Positions 31,914-41,241 of a stretch of DNA of 64,000 nt are shown here, piece by piece. The notes beneath the pieces were generated by a model. It worked only from the letters and a program-made list of their open reading frames with translations. It was not told the DNA's origin and searched no databases. Positions within the stretch are counted from its first letter, which is position 1. Each line of letters begins with the position of its first letter. Position numbers and translations under genes: made by a program. The DNA is from Roseobacter denitrificans OCh 114 (GTDB lineage Bacteria > Pseudomonadota > Alphaproteobacteria > Rhodobacterales > Rhodobacteraceae). The stretch spans positions 705,001-769,000 of the forward strand of contig NC_008209.1 of the NCBI RefSeq assembly GCF_000014045.1. The letters are read 5' to 3'.

Positions 31914-33365
31914 TCAAATTCCACCTAAGAATGTCGCCAGCAAGATTACTGCCACGAGGGCAAGCATAGGGACAATCACGGCCACGACAAAGATGTCGCC
32001 ATACGCCTCCTTGTGGGACAGACCGCAAATGCCCAGGACGGTAATGACTGCACCGTTGTGAGGCAGGGCGTCAAGCGCCCCCGACGCCACGGATGTCACG
32101 CGGTGAATCGCTTCAAGTGACGTGTTGGTGGCCGCGGCCAGAGAGACAAACTGAGACCCTAAAGCATCAAGCGCGATGCTCATGCCGCCCGAGGCCGAAC
32201 CAGTGATCGCCGACAGCGTTGTGACCGAAACAGCGACAGCCACGAGGGGATTGCCTTCGCCAAACCCCAGCATCGCATCGGTGAGGGACTGAAAAACGGG
32301 CAAAGCGGCAATGACCGCTCCGAACCCCACAAGGCTTGCAGTATTGAAGATCGGAAGAACGGCTGCATCCGCGCCTTTGTTCAGGCTCGTTTTAATGCTC
32401 TTCAGGCGCCGCCAGTTCACAGCAAGCAGAAACAGAATCGACATGGTGAGGGCAAAGACAATCGACCATATGCCGCGTACGGCTTCGATCGTGATCTGAC
32501 CAAAGAGGGGTTCGGCCAGATAGCCTGTCTCCATCTGCGGTACGACAACTTGTAAGAACAGAAAATTCGTCACCACAACCAATATGACCGGTGCGATGGC
32601 TGTGGCGAAACCGGGCGAATCCGTTTTCTCATCCATTGCGAAATCAATCTCGTTGATATCGAAACCCTCGCCTTGGGACCGCGCGTGTGTTTCGGTGTCA
32701 ACCGGCTTCGGCGCATCATCATGGTCACCGTATCCTTCACCGGCCCGTGCTGCTTGCGATGCACGACGGTTGAGCCATGCCATACCCAATCCAGCCATCA
32801 CGATGCCAGCTACGATCCCTAGAACCGGTGCAGCAAAGGCGGTCGTTCCAAAGAAGGGCATCGGGATCGCGTTTTGGATTGCCGGTGTGCCGGGCAGGGC
32901 CGACATCGTAAATGTAAATGCACCAAGCGCCAATGTCCCTGGTATCAACAGTTTGGGGATGTCTGCATCCCGAAAAAGGGCCGCAGCAATAGGAAAGATT
33001 GCAAAGGCCACAACGAAAAGCGACACGCCACCATAGGTCAGGACCGCGCAGCAAAGCACAACGGCGAGGATTGCCTTGTCCGTCCCAAGTCTTGCGATCA
33101 CCCACTGTGCAATCGACCGGGCCGACCCGCTGTCATCCATCAATTTCCCGAAGATCGCGCCGAGGAAGAAAAGAGGGAAAAACGATACGATGAAGTCGCC
33201 GGTGCTGGTCATGAAAACTTGCGTGAACGTGGCAAGCAGGGGCAATGCCCCAGTCAGCGCCGCTGCCAAGACTGCGAGCGCGGGTGCCAGGATCAAGAGC
33301 GTTACGCCTCGAAACGCGAGGAACATCAATAGGCCGAGGCAGAAAAGAACAGCGAAAATATCCAT
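31914..33365 (-). CDS. GntP-family permease
   Basis: 483 residues, about 12 membrane helices. GntP transporters take up gluconate or related hydroxy acids; a branch in Proteobacteria is linked to D-3-hydroxybutyrate. Signatures seen: FFPLFFLGAIFGKLMDDSGSA (about 62-82), LTYGGVSLFVVAFAIFPI (about 108-125), ITGSASGGMSIALDALG (about 395-411) and DALPHNGAVITVLGICGL. A charged cytoplasmic loop of about 50 residues sits in the middle. The ATG is embedded in the stop of the patatin gene (TAATG), so the two are coupled. An upstream in-frame extension lies inside the patatin gene and was rejected. Confidence 0.88.
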   Translation of the reverse strand: MDIFAVLFCLGLLMFLAFRGVTLLILAPALAVLAAALTGALPLLATFTQVFMTSTGDFIVSFFPLFFLGAIFGKLMDDSGSARSIAQWVIARLGTDKAILAVVLCCAVLTYGGVSLFVVAFAIFPIAAALFRDADIPKLLIPGTLALGAFTFTMSALPGTPAIQNAIPMPFFGTTAFAAPVLGIVAGIVMAGLGMAWLNRRASQAARAGEGYGDHDDAPKPVDTETHARSQGEGFDINEIDFAMDEKTDSPGFATAIAPVILVVVTNFLFLQVVVPQMETGYLAEPLFGQITIEAVRGIWSIVFALTMSILFLLAVNWRRLKSIKTSLNKGADAAVLPIFNTASLVGFGAVIAALPVFQSLTDAMLGFGEGNPLVAVAVSVTTLSAITGSASGGMSIALDALGSQFVSLAAATNTSLEAIHRVTSVASGALDALPHNGAVITVLGICGLSHKEAYGDIFVVAVIVPMLALVAVILLATFLGGI

Positions 33366-34432
33366 TATGGGTCGGGCCTTTGTCTGACCCCACCGCGCAA
33401 ATGGGCGGGCCTTACACTTTCCTCGAATATCTCCTTTGCACGCCATGTCGTTTTTTTGCCGACATCTGACCAGGTCGTTTTGATCCATTCTTCTGTTGTG
33501 TCGCGGCCCAACTCGAAAAGGCACTCGAGAAATTCCATCTCAGTGTTCATTTTACTGGACACGCGAAGCTCACTCATCGCTTGGGTTGCGTGAATGCGAT
33601 GCATGTGACCATCGTTGTAGGCGGCGCGGTCAAGACCCTCATGCTGGATGACTTCCCAGAGATACCCAAGCGCGCGCAATTCCCGCATCAGGCTTGCGTT
33701 GAACGTGATCTCATTAAGTCGGTTTTCGATTTCATACGGGGTTGTCGGGATATCTGAGCGCTCAAACGGGTTGACCTGCACGAAGATCGTATCGAGCGCA
33801 TCTGTCTCGTCGACCAGCGGAAAGAGTGGTGGATTGCCCATGTATCCGCCGTCCCAATAGGCTTCCCCATCAATTTCAACCGCTTTGAAAACATGCGGAA
33901 GACAGGCGGACGCCATAACCGTATCGGCGCTTAGATCGGGTTGGCGGAAAATTTTTGACCGACCCGTTCTGACATTTGTTGCCGACAGAAACACACGGGG
34001 GCCTGCATCTGAGTTGATCACGTCGAAATCAAAACAGCCCCGGACGATGTCGCGCAGCGGATTTATGTTCATCAGGTTGAACTGATAGGGCGACGCGAGT
34101 TGTCGCGCGAACTGCGACATGATGAAACCGGGAGAATTTTCGAAGCTCCAGGTGCCCCGCAATCGATCCCAGATTGTCCTTTTGTAGGGGCTCACCCGAC
34201 TGGCTCGTCTCACATTCGTCCAATACCGTCGCAGCAGGTCGCGCGCGCCCTGTGGCCCGTTCTGCGTCAGGCCTTGTGCCAGTGCGACAGCATTCATTGC
34301 GCCTGCGCTGGTTCCCGTAATTCCCACGATCTCGATATCTTCAAGCTCAAGTAGGCGGTCAATAACACCCCAAGAGAAGCCACCATGAGAGCCTCCCCCT
34401 TGCAGTGCGATATCAACTTTCTTGCTTGGCAA
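33365..34432 (-). CDS. patatin-like phospholipase/esterase
   Basis: 355 residues. The patatin oxyanion loop QGGGSHGGFSWG is at 11-22, the nucleophile elbow GTSAG at 40-44 (Ser42) and the catalytic Asp in WDGGYMGNPPL near 195. Cytoplasmic, no signal peptide. Coupled to a GntP permease; in alphaproteobacteria this pair is often found with 3-hydroxybutyrate metabolism, so a role in polyhydroxybutyrate or hydroxybutyrate turnover is plausible but inferred. A long palindrome lies just upstream of the start. Confidence 0.9.
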   Translation of the reverse strand: MPSKKVDIALQGGGSHGGFSWGVIDRLLELEDIEIVGITGTSAGAMNAVALAQGLTQNGPQGARDLLRRYWTNVRRASRVSPYKRTIWDRLRGTWSFENSPGFIMSQFARQLASPYQFNLMNINPLRDIVRGCFDFDVINSDAGPRVFLSATNVRTGRSKIFRQPDLSADTVMASACLPHVFKAVEIDGEAYWDGGYMGNPPLFPLVDETDALDTIFVQVNPFERSDIPTTPYEIENRLNEITFNASLMRELRALGYLWEVIQHEGLDRAAYNDGHMHRIHATQAMSELRVSSKMNTEMEFLECLFELGRDTTEEWIKTTWSDVGKKTTWRAKEIFEESVRPAHLRGGVRQRPDP

Positions 34433-34474
34433 AGACGACGACCCGATTGTTTGGCAGTATAGAAAATTTTTAAC

Positions 34475-34495
34475 CTATGCTGCATTGCGGCATAG
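34475..34495. promoter_or_regulatory. 21-bp near-perfect palindrome upstream of patatin gene
   Basis: Arms CTATGCTGC and GCGGCATAG around central ATT; 8 of 9 pairs match. It lies about 43-63 bp upstream of the patatin ATG. The core CTGC-N3-GCGG resembles the CTGC-N3-GCAG type of TGC-rich site described for the polyhydroxybutyrate regulator PhaR in Rhodobacterales relatives, differing by one base. Candidate operator for the patatin-GntP operon. Confidence 0.55.
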
Positions 34496-34499
34496 AAAA

Positions 34500-34963
34500 G
34501 GCTCTTGCAACTTTTTATCTGCATTTTTCTGCTTGTGGAAAGCCAGTCTTTGTTCAGGGATTTGGTAGCGCAAGAACGAAATTATCGTAGGGCAAGCCTA
34601 GCTCGAAACCAAATGTGTCGGCTTGGCTGTTTGGTCAAAGTCATTTTAGCTGCGCCAGCATCGGGCGGTTTTGTCCCGCAGTCTGTGAGTTCGCGCTTTT
34701 TCATTTTTCGCGGTCGCAGCGAACGGTTGGTTTGACGGGCAGCGGCGGCATGGTGCGCTCAATGGCGGGCATGGGCCGGTCACGAAAGATCGTGAGCGGA
34801 CCTAAGGTTTAGCGGCTTTGCTCGCGTGTTTTCGGGAGCTTTTCGTAGAAATTGGAATACGAGCAAGAGCGAACCGAGGCGTGTTTGGCTTTTGACTGGT
34901 GAAGTCAATGAATCTCGCGCAGGCTCAAGACCCCGGCGAGAGCTGGGGTCTTGAATGTTCCCT
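34500..34963. other. intergenic region between patatin and phoX
   Basis: No gene seen. GC-skewed segments at 34660-34800 look like eroded non-coding sequence. Confidence 0.5.
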
Positions 34964-36988
34964 TCACACCGCAATAACGCCGCCATTCTGTTTGGTTACC
35001 ACAACGACAGATGGGCGCGGCGGCATGGCATCATCAAAGTCGGGCCACCGGGTTGCTGGGTCTTCGAAAGTCGAGTCGCGCTCAAAGCCCTTCAGGTCCC
35101 TCGTGCCATCTGTGCCGGGGTGTTGCACAGCGAGAAACAGCGTCCGGCTCTCATCCGCAAAATATGGCCCGCACAGCTCCCCGCCCACCGGGCAGCGGAA
35201 GAACAGCTTTGAGTGCCCCCGCAGGTCGCCCTCGGTTTCCAGCGCGTACAGACCATCGGACTTGCCGGTGCGGCCCCAGCCCGACCCCTGATCGGTAGAG
35301 ATCCAGAGACGCCCGGATGCATCAAATGCGCAATTGTCAGGCGAACTGAACCAACCGTTTTCGGAGGTTTCCGGGTTCCACATCGCCCCGACCTCTTCAA
35401 TCGTGGGATCGCCACACAGTACCAGAATGGACCAAGTGCCACGGGTCGCGGAATGGTTCTGGCCCTCTTCCTTGATTTCTATGATATGGCCAAAGTTGCT
35501 CTCGGGGCGCGGGTTGGCCGCGTCTACCTGATCCAGCTTGCGGCGCGAGTTGTTGGTCAGCATCAGGTAGGCCGTCCCATCCGGGCCGGGTTGCGCGTCT
35601 TCGGGACGGTCCATCGGGGTGGCGCCAAGAGCATCTGCAGCAAGCCGTGTATCAATGGCGATATCAGCTTGGCTATCAAACCCGTTCTCGGCCGTCAGCG
35701 GGCCCTCGCCGTGGACGAGTGGCAACCAATCAATCGTACCATCATCGTTGAACCGGGCCACGAAGAGCGTGCCTTCGGACAACAGGCTTGACCCGAAATG
35801 GCTGTTGGCCTCGGTGACTGGCTCCGCTGACACCCATTTGTATTGATAGTCAAAACGGTTGTCGTCGCCCGAGTAGATCACCAGACGACCATCAGACGCT
35901 ACCGTCGTCTCAGCCCCTTCGTGACGGAAGCGCCCCAAGGCCGTATGTTTGATCGGCATTGCGTTGGGGTTCATTGGGTCGACCTCGACAATGTAACCAA
36001 AACGGTTGGGCTCGTTCGGCTCTTTATCGATGTTGAAGCGGTCATGGTACTGACCCCAGGCATACCAGCGCCCGGGCACGCCGTAGCGCGCCATCTTTTC
36101 GCCTTCTGGCTGTTCCGAGACATCGACTTTGCCGTCAGCGTCCAGCTTGTCGGACCAGAAGTACCCGTGAAAGTTCTCTTCGGCCATCAGGTAAGTCCCC
36201 CAGGGCGTCATGCCGCCTGCGCAGTTGTTGATGGTGCCCAGAACGGTCATGCCCGCCGGATCAGCCGAGGTGCGCAGGCGCGGGTGGCCTGCGGCCGGGC
36301 CGTCAAATGTCATGGGGGTGTTGGCCGTGATGCGGCGGTTCGCCGGGTTGTTGCGGTTGATCGACCATTTTCCAGTTGCGTCTTTCTGGATCTCGAAAAC
36401 AGAGCCGCCGTGTGCAGCCATTTCGATGTTCACAAGGTCTTCGGTCATCCCCTCGAACCCCGCGCGGTCCTGCCGTCCCAGACCCGGGAACATGACCTCT
36501 TCGTTCGTGTATTCGTGATTGACACAGAGCATGCCACGGCCCGGCTCAATTTCGGCAAATCCGACATAATCGTTGTTGTAGCCAAACTGCTGGGACTGAG
36601 CCTCAGGCGTTTGGTTCATCACGTCAAATTCAGGCGCATCTGCCGTGATCGGATCACCCCAGCGGACGAGGATATCAGCGTTATAGCCGTCTGCGATATG
36701 GTGCGAGGCGTCATTACCCCACTGGAGTTCGTCAAACCTGTATCGGCTATCCGCGGCCGTCGCTGCCTGTGCGGTCTTGGGCGCGACCAGGGCAGAGGTC
36801 CCAAACAGCGCCGTTGTTGCGGTGACGCCAAGGGCTCCACGCAGAACATCGCGGCGGCCGTAGCGACGGTGGATGACATCACCGATCGTGTTCCCGAGGT
36901 GTGGGTTGGTCGGGATGTCGTCAAAGGCTTCAAAGGCTTCGGCTTTATTGCCGTATGCCGGATCTTGAATGATGTCTTTCTTTTGCAT
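34964..36988 (-). CDS. phoX: PhoX-family alkaline phosphatase (DUF839), Tat-exported
   Basis: About 674 residues from ATG 36988. The Tat signal reads RRYGRRDVLRGALG near residue 42-55 with a hydrophobic stretch ending TAQAA. PhoX hallmarks include CVNHEYTNEE (Ca/Fe ligands, about 155), NCAGGMTPWGTYLMAEEN (about 250-267; Cys and Glu ligands), GRFRHEGAE (about 355), and PDNCAFDASGRLWISTDQG near the C-terminus. PhoX is a calcium-iron phosphatase that releases phosphate from organic esters in the periplasm, common in marine bacteria. It stands alone; I could not see a convincing Pho box upstream. Confidence 0.92.
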   Translation of the reverse strand: MQKKDIIQDPAYGNKAEAFEAFDDIPTNPHLGNTIGDVIHRRYGRRDVLRGALGVTATTALFGTSALVAPKTAQAATAADSRYRFDELQWGNDASHHIADGYNADILVRWGDPITADAPEFDVMNQTPEAQSQQFGYNNDYVGFAEIEPGRGMLCVNHEYTNEEVMFPGLGRQDRAGFEGMTEDLVNIEMAAHGGSVFEIQKDATGKWSINRNNPANRRITANTPMTFDGPAAGHPRLRTSADPAGMTVLGTINNCAGGMTPWGTYLMAEENFHGYFWSDKLDADGKVDVSEQPEGEKMARYGVPGRWYAWGQYHDRFNIDKEPNEPNRFGYIVEVDPMNPNAMPIKHTALGRFRHEGAETTVASDGRLVIYSGDDNRFDYQYKWVSAEPVTEANSHFGSSLLSEGTLFVARFNDDGTIDWLPLVHGEGPLTAENGFDSQADIAIDTRLAADALGATPMDRPEDAQPGPDGTAYLMLTNNSRRKLDQVDAANPRPESNFGHIIEIKEEGQNHSATRGTWSILVLCGDPTIEEVGAMWNPETSENGWFSSPDNCAFDASGRLWISTDQGSGWGRTGKSDGLYALETEGDLRGHSKLFFRCPVGGELCGPYFADESRTLFLAVQHPGTDGTRDLKGFERDSTFEDPATRWPDFDDAMPPRPSVVVVTKQNGGVIAV

Positions 36989-37039
36989 GGCAGCGCACCT
37001 TTTGTCAGTTGAACGAGAACTTAAATGATACAGGTTCAA

Positions 37040-37549
37040 GTTAACCGTGTTTCAGTTTTGTGAACTTTTTGTAAAAGCAACGCTGCGAACAGTGGCGTCG
37101 GGATGCACAACGCGTCTGGGAGTACAGGCATAAAATATGGCCGTTTTCTTTCGCTGGCGTCAAAGAGCCCATTGCTGCGCAAGAGACCTTTTTCATAAGC
37201 TCATGGAGAACCTCGTTTATCTTTTGGTGGCTTCCACCTTGGGTGCCAGCGCGGTCATTGCTGCTCGGTCCAGCATCGGTCAGTTAGGGTTCAATGCAGA
37301 CTTGAGAAGGCGCAGCACTCTAAAGCCCGGTGAGGCTCAAGGCGCGACCCTCGTTCGCTTCGCCTGAACTGCTACCCATCAGCGCGAGGGACACTGATGC
37401 TTGGCGCTCCTCCAGCGCCCTTGGTTCGAATGGGATCGTCAACCAGTTTCTGATAGCGCGCGACATGCGTGGTCCGGACGCTGCTCAGTGTGCAACTCTG
37501 AAATTCAGACATTGAGCCGCAGCCAAGTCGTTTGGCTGCGGCTTTCCAA
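37040..37549. other. intergenic region upstream of phoX
   Basis: About 500 bp without a supportable gene; contains the presumed phoX promoter on its left side. Confidence 0.5.
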
Positions 37550-38563
37550 TCAGCTGGCGGTTTCCTCGGTCAGATCCTCCAAAGTCCAGCTAAGGACTTC
37601 GGCGTCGGATGACGACATCGAAAACTCAAATCCGGCGGTTGTCGCGGCGAGTTCTTCGGAGATCTCGGTGCCGCCGCTTGCGTCGATGCGGAACCAGCGT
37701 GTTTCATCCTCACCCTCGGACCCGCTGACTTGAGATAGAGTGATTGTTGTTCCGTCCTCAAGGCTGGCTTGCAGGGACGGCCCCGCCGCTTCGCTATCGC
37801 TCGCCATGCCCGTGCGGACATCCGCAAAGTCGAGCGTCTCGAAGAGCCGGACGATCCGGTTCAACTGATTCTCTGCGGGAACCCGCCCTGTCATCAGCAG
37901 CGGGTCGATGGTCAGCGTGCCGTCTTCGCCCGACATGGCAATCACGCTGCCATCTTCTGTGGTGAGGGTCGCGCCACTGAGCTCGACAGCGTCCACTTCC
38001 ATCAAGCGCGTGTCGAACCAGCCCGCGCGTGAGCTTGGCGGGTCAAGCCGCGCGTGGACGAGCCACGTCGCGTCTTCATCGCCACGCCGGACGTATTGAC
38101 CGCCGGTGACACCGCCGAGGGTGAAATCCCTTTGGCCGGCGATCACATGGGCAAGGGTGTCGCCATCCCCGTCCAGCAGGATGATTTCGTTTCCGGCACC
38201 TTCGTTAGCCCCGACGGAGGCAAGTTGCAGATCAGCATGACGTGCCGGATCGGCGGTCTTGGCCTCTGCAATGGTGGCCATGGTCATGCCGCTGACAAGG
38301 TCGCGCAAGGGTTCAGGATCAACTGGGAAACCGGAGGCTGCGTCGACGAATACGCCGTCCCGGGACTCGATGGTGATGGCGAAATCACCTTCCCGGATTT
38401 CCAAGCTCGCCACATCGGCGCTGGCGTCGGCAAGTCCCGGGAAGAGGGGCTCGCCAGCTTCGGCAAAGGCGGGGGCGTTGCCACCCCCAAAGAGCGTTGC
38501 GCCTGCGGCGACCAGCGACAGGGCTGTGGCGCCGCCAAGCATCAGAAAAGACTTCTGGTTCAT
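37550..38563 (-). CDS. DUF4340 domain protein
   Basis: 337 residues, an N-terminal signal/anchor helix (about 5-33) then an extracytoplasmic domain rich in beta-strands with several Asp/Glu repeats. The plan DVASLEIREGDFAITIESRDG..., LRDLVSGM and LGGVTGGQYVRRGDE fits DUF4340, which is regularly encoded with GldG-type ABC components. It is the last of four genes, 24 bp after gldG. Probably forms the extracytoplasmic partner of the exporter. Confidence 0.8.
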   Translation of the reverse strand: MNQKSFLMLGGATALSLVAAGATLFGGGNAPAFAEAGEPLFPGLADASADVASLEIREGDFAITIESRDGVFVDAASGFPVDPEPLRDLVSGMTMATIAEAKTADPARHADLQLASVGANEGAGNEIILLDGDGDTLAHVIAGQRDFTLGGVTGGQYVRRGDEDATWLVHARLDPPSSRAGWFDTRLMEVDAVELSGATLTTEDGSVIAMSGEDGTLTIDPLLMTGRVPAENQLNRIVRLFETLDFADVRTGMASDSEAAGPSLQASLEDGTTITLSQVSGSEGEDETRWFRIDASGGTEISEELAATTAGFEFSMSSSDAEVLSWTLEDLTEETAS

Positions 38564-38587
38564 GAGATGTCTCCTTTGAATGTCTGT

Positions 38588-40483
38588 TTATGCCGCAGAA
38601 CGGGTCGGCAGTGTCCGCTTTGGACGCCGCAGGGCGAAGAACAGCGCAATGACGGCTGCCAGGAAGGGCACGAGGCCCACGTTCAGCGTCGTCACACTGG
38701 CCTGAAGCGCCTCCACATCGCTGCGCAGGTCGTATTGAACCTGACGCAGTTCTGCGCGGGCGGCGAGCAGGTCGGCACGCAGGTTTTCCGCCTCAGCCAC
38801 CATCTCGGCGCTGAAGAGACCGTTCCCTTCACCCTCCTGCGGCGCAAGGTCACGCAGCGCGGCTTCGGTCTCGGAAATGCGGTCGAGCAGGGCTTGCTCG
38901 GTTGCGCGGTACTCGGCCTCCGCGGCGCGTTCCATCGCCTCGATCCGGGTGAGCGGACGCCAATCCACGGCCCGGCCGCGCAGGTCGGCCAATGCTGCCC
39001 CACCGGCCATCTGCTCAACGGCGTTCAGGAAGAAATCACCGTTGTTGGCAAAGGCCTGCGGGATCTGCGCGCCGAAGATGCTGCGCTGTTGGATCCAGTT
39101 GCGGTCCATCAGCATGTCAGCGTCGCCCGAGAGCAGCACATTGGCGGCCTCGGTGCTGGCAATATGATCGGCCTCCCATTCGGAGCCTTCGGGTTTGCCA
39201 TCCGGGAAAGCCGATGACACCGCACCGCTGAGGCGGGCGATCACGACAGGGGCCGAATCAACCGTCTCACCACTGGTGAGCAGATCGCGGGGATCGCCGA
39301 AGCGGTTCGATGCATCCGCCGCACTCGCCAGCACAGCCGCATCGGACATGGTGGCCAGAGGGGTGAGGGTCGGACCATCCTCGTCAGTCGTGAAGCTACC
39401 GGCCGTTGTCATGACCATGGCCGAGAGCCGCGCAAGGGCAGGGCTGTCCTGATCGAGCGCGCTTGCATCAAGCCGCAGCCAGGCCGGGTTGCCGACATTC
39501 ACGTCCCGCCCCTGAACGCGCCGGTTCGTGGCAAGCGCGTAGGTCGGATCGGCGACAGCTTGCGTGGCATCAAAACCGACGCCCCAGCCTTCAAAAAGCG
39601 CCGCGAAGTCCGACGCTGCATCCGGCGCGGGCATGCCTTGCGGGCCCATCTGCGTCTCGGCATGGGGGTCCACGAAGGCCATCAGGGCGCCGCCACCCAT
39701 CACCCACTGATCGAGCGCATAGAGCGTCGGCTCGGTCAGCCCCTGCGGATGCACGACCGCGACGACTTCGGTGCCTTCGGGGAAGCTGTTCACATCTCCC
39801 GACAGTATCTCGACGTCATAAAGCTCGCGCAGCATCGCAAGGCTCTGCTGCTCGGCCCCGCCCATCATCGGATTGCCAGAGAGGCCAATACCATCGAGCA
39901 GCGCGACCTTGGGCTTCTTGGGCTGGCCCAACTCGGCCACGAGCCGGGTCAGATCGTATTCCAGCCAAGCCTCGCGATCCGGCGAGAAGACCGGGATCGT
40001 GGAGCGCCCGTCAGTGGAATTCGTGGCAGCAAGCCCGAAGAACATTGGCTCAGGCGCGCCCGCCAGTGCGATGCGGTTGATGCCAAAGCCCACGGCGCGG
40101 TCCTCTGCATCCGAGAAGGGCTCAGGGTCAATCACTTCGAGCGTGATCTGCCCCTCCGCTTGATCGGCGTAGGATTGCAGCATGCCCCGCACGCGGTCGG
40201 CGTAGCTGGCCAGTTGCGGTGCAGCCTCCGTCAAACCGTCAGACAGATAGAGCCGCAGGTGCAGGGGCTCAGCGAGATCGGAGAGCAAAGTCTCCGTCCC
40301 TTCGGACAGCGTCCAGACTTGGGTTTCGGTGACATCCGCGCGCCATCCATCAAGGGCGCGGGCGGCGAAGATGTTGATCGAGACAAACAGCACGGCGCAA
40401 AGCGCGATGGAGGTCCCGACCCTCTGGCGGCGCGACAGGCCGCCGATCCAATTTGTGAGTTTTGTAAAACGGTCCATTGTCAT
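38588..40483 (-). CDS. GldG-family ABC-type protein
   Basis: 631 residues: an N-terminal membrane helix (about 20-45), a large extracytoplasmic domain (ABC_transp_aux type, with VALLDGIGLSGNPMMGGAEQQ and VVHPQGLTEPTLYALDQWVMGGGALMAFVDP, cited as segments near 190-270), a coiled coil at about 535-600 and a C-terminal helix ending in RRPKR. This family accompanies GldA/GldF ABC exporters, first known from gliding motility but widespread in non-gliders. Overlaps the gldF-like gene by 4 bp. Confidence 0.85.
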   Translation of the reverse strand: MTMDRFTKLTNWIGGLSRRQRVGTSIALCAVLFVSINIFAARALDGWRADVTETQVWTLSEGTETLLSDLAEPLHLRLYLSDGLTEAAPQLASYADRVRGMLQSYADQAEGQITLEVIDPEPFSDAEDRAVGFGINRIALAGAPEPMFFGLAATNSTDGRSTIPVFSPDREAWLEYDLTRLVAELGQPKKPKVALLDGIGLSGNPMMGGAEQQSLAMLRELYDVEILSGDVNSFPEGTEVVAVVHPQGLTEPTLYALDQWVMGGGALMAFVDPHAETQMGPQGMPAPDAASDFAALFEGWGVGFDATQAVADPTYALATNRRVQGRDVNVGNPAWLRLDASALDQDSPALARLSAMVMTTAGSFTTDEDGPTLTPLATMSDAAVLASAADASNRFGDPRDLLTSGETVDSAPVVIARLSGAVSSAFPDGKPEGSEWEADHIASTEAANVLLSGDADMLMDRNWIQQRSIFGAQIPQAFANNGDFFLNAVEQMAGGAALADLRGRAVDWRPLTRIEAMERAAEAEYRATEQALLDRISETEAALRDLAPQEGEGNGLFSAEMVAEAENLRADLLAARAELRQVQYDLRSDVEALQASVTTLNVGLVPFLAAVIALFFALRRPKRTLPTRSAA

Positions 40484-41226
40484 TGAGCCTTCTTCAGGTC
40501 CACGAGGAACGTGTTGATCATGAGTGCAAGGACGATGAGCGAGCCGAAGAAGATCAGCGTCGGCGCCTCGATCAGCCCTTGGGTGATGCGCTGGAAGTGT
40601 TCGAGCACCGACAGGGCCGCGACCGCTTCCGTCAGCCAGTAGGGTGCCCAGCCGCGGATCGCGCCCAGCACAAGCTCAAGCCCTGCGGTGACCAGAAGGA
40701 AGGTCACGATGGCGGCCGAGATGAAGGCGATCACCTGGTTCTTCGTCAGTGTCGAGATGCAGGCGGCAATGGCCAGAAAGGCCCCAGCCATCAGGAAGGT
40801 GCCCAGATAGCCCGCCGCGATGACGCCGTTATCGGGGCTCCCCAGCCAATTGACCGTGACCCAAAGCGGCGTGGTCAGCACGAGAGCAACGCCGGTAAAG
40901 GCCCAGCCTGCCAGGAACTTGCCCAGCACGATGGTCCATGGCGCAACCGGCATGGTCATCAAGAGCTCGATGGTGCCAGAGCGGCGTTCCTCCGCCCAAA
41001 GGCGCATGCCAATGGCTGGAAGCAGCACGAGAAAAAGCCATGGCATCCATGTGAAGAAGGCCGCCATATCGGCGCTGCCCCGGGCAAAGAAGCCGGAGAC
41101 AAAGAAGGTCATGGCCCCGGCAAGCGCGAGGAACACAACAAGGAAAATCGCAGCAAGCGGCGTCGCAAAATAGGCGCGGAACTCACGGCCAAAGACGACG
41201 CTCACCGAAGAAAGCGAAGCAGTCAT
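40480..41226 (-). CDS. ABC-2 type permease (GldF-like)
   Basis: 248 residues, six membrane helices. REFRAYFATPLAAIFLVVFLAL near the start and MRLWAEERRSGTIELLMTMPV (about 75-95) are the hallmarks of ABC-2/GldF permeases. Works with the upstream ATPase and the downstream GldG and DUF4340 proteins in a single operon. Confidence 0.9.
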   Translation of the reverse strand: MTASLSSVSVVFGREFRAYFATPLAAIFLVVFLALAGAMTFFVSGFFARGSADMAAFFTWMPWLFLVLLPAIGMRLWAEERRSGTIELLMTMPVAPWTIVLGKFLAGWAFTGVALVLTTPLWVTVNWLGSPDNGVIAAGYLGTFLMAGAFLAIAACISTLTKNQVIAFISAAIVTFLLVTAGLELVLGAIRGWAPYWLTEAVAALSVLEHFQRITQGLIEAPTLIFFGSLIVLALMINTFLVDLKKAQ

Positions 41227-41241
41227 GGGTCAAGTCCTCTC

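Noticed and set aside
35843..37012. 389-codon plus-strand frame
   Set aside because: Antisense shadow of the phoX gene; GC-rich codon bias keeps the opposite frame open.
37000..37080. Pho box upstream of phoX
   Set aside because: Only scattered CTG(T/A) words without the 11-bp direct-repeat spacing.
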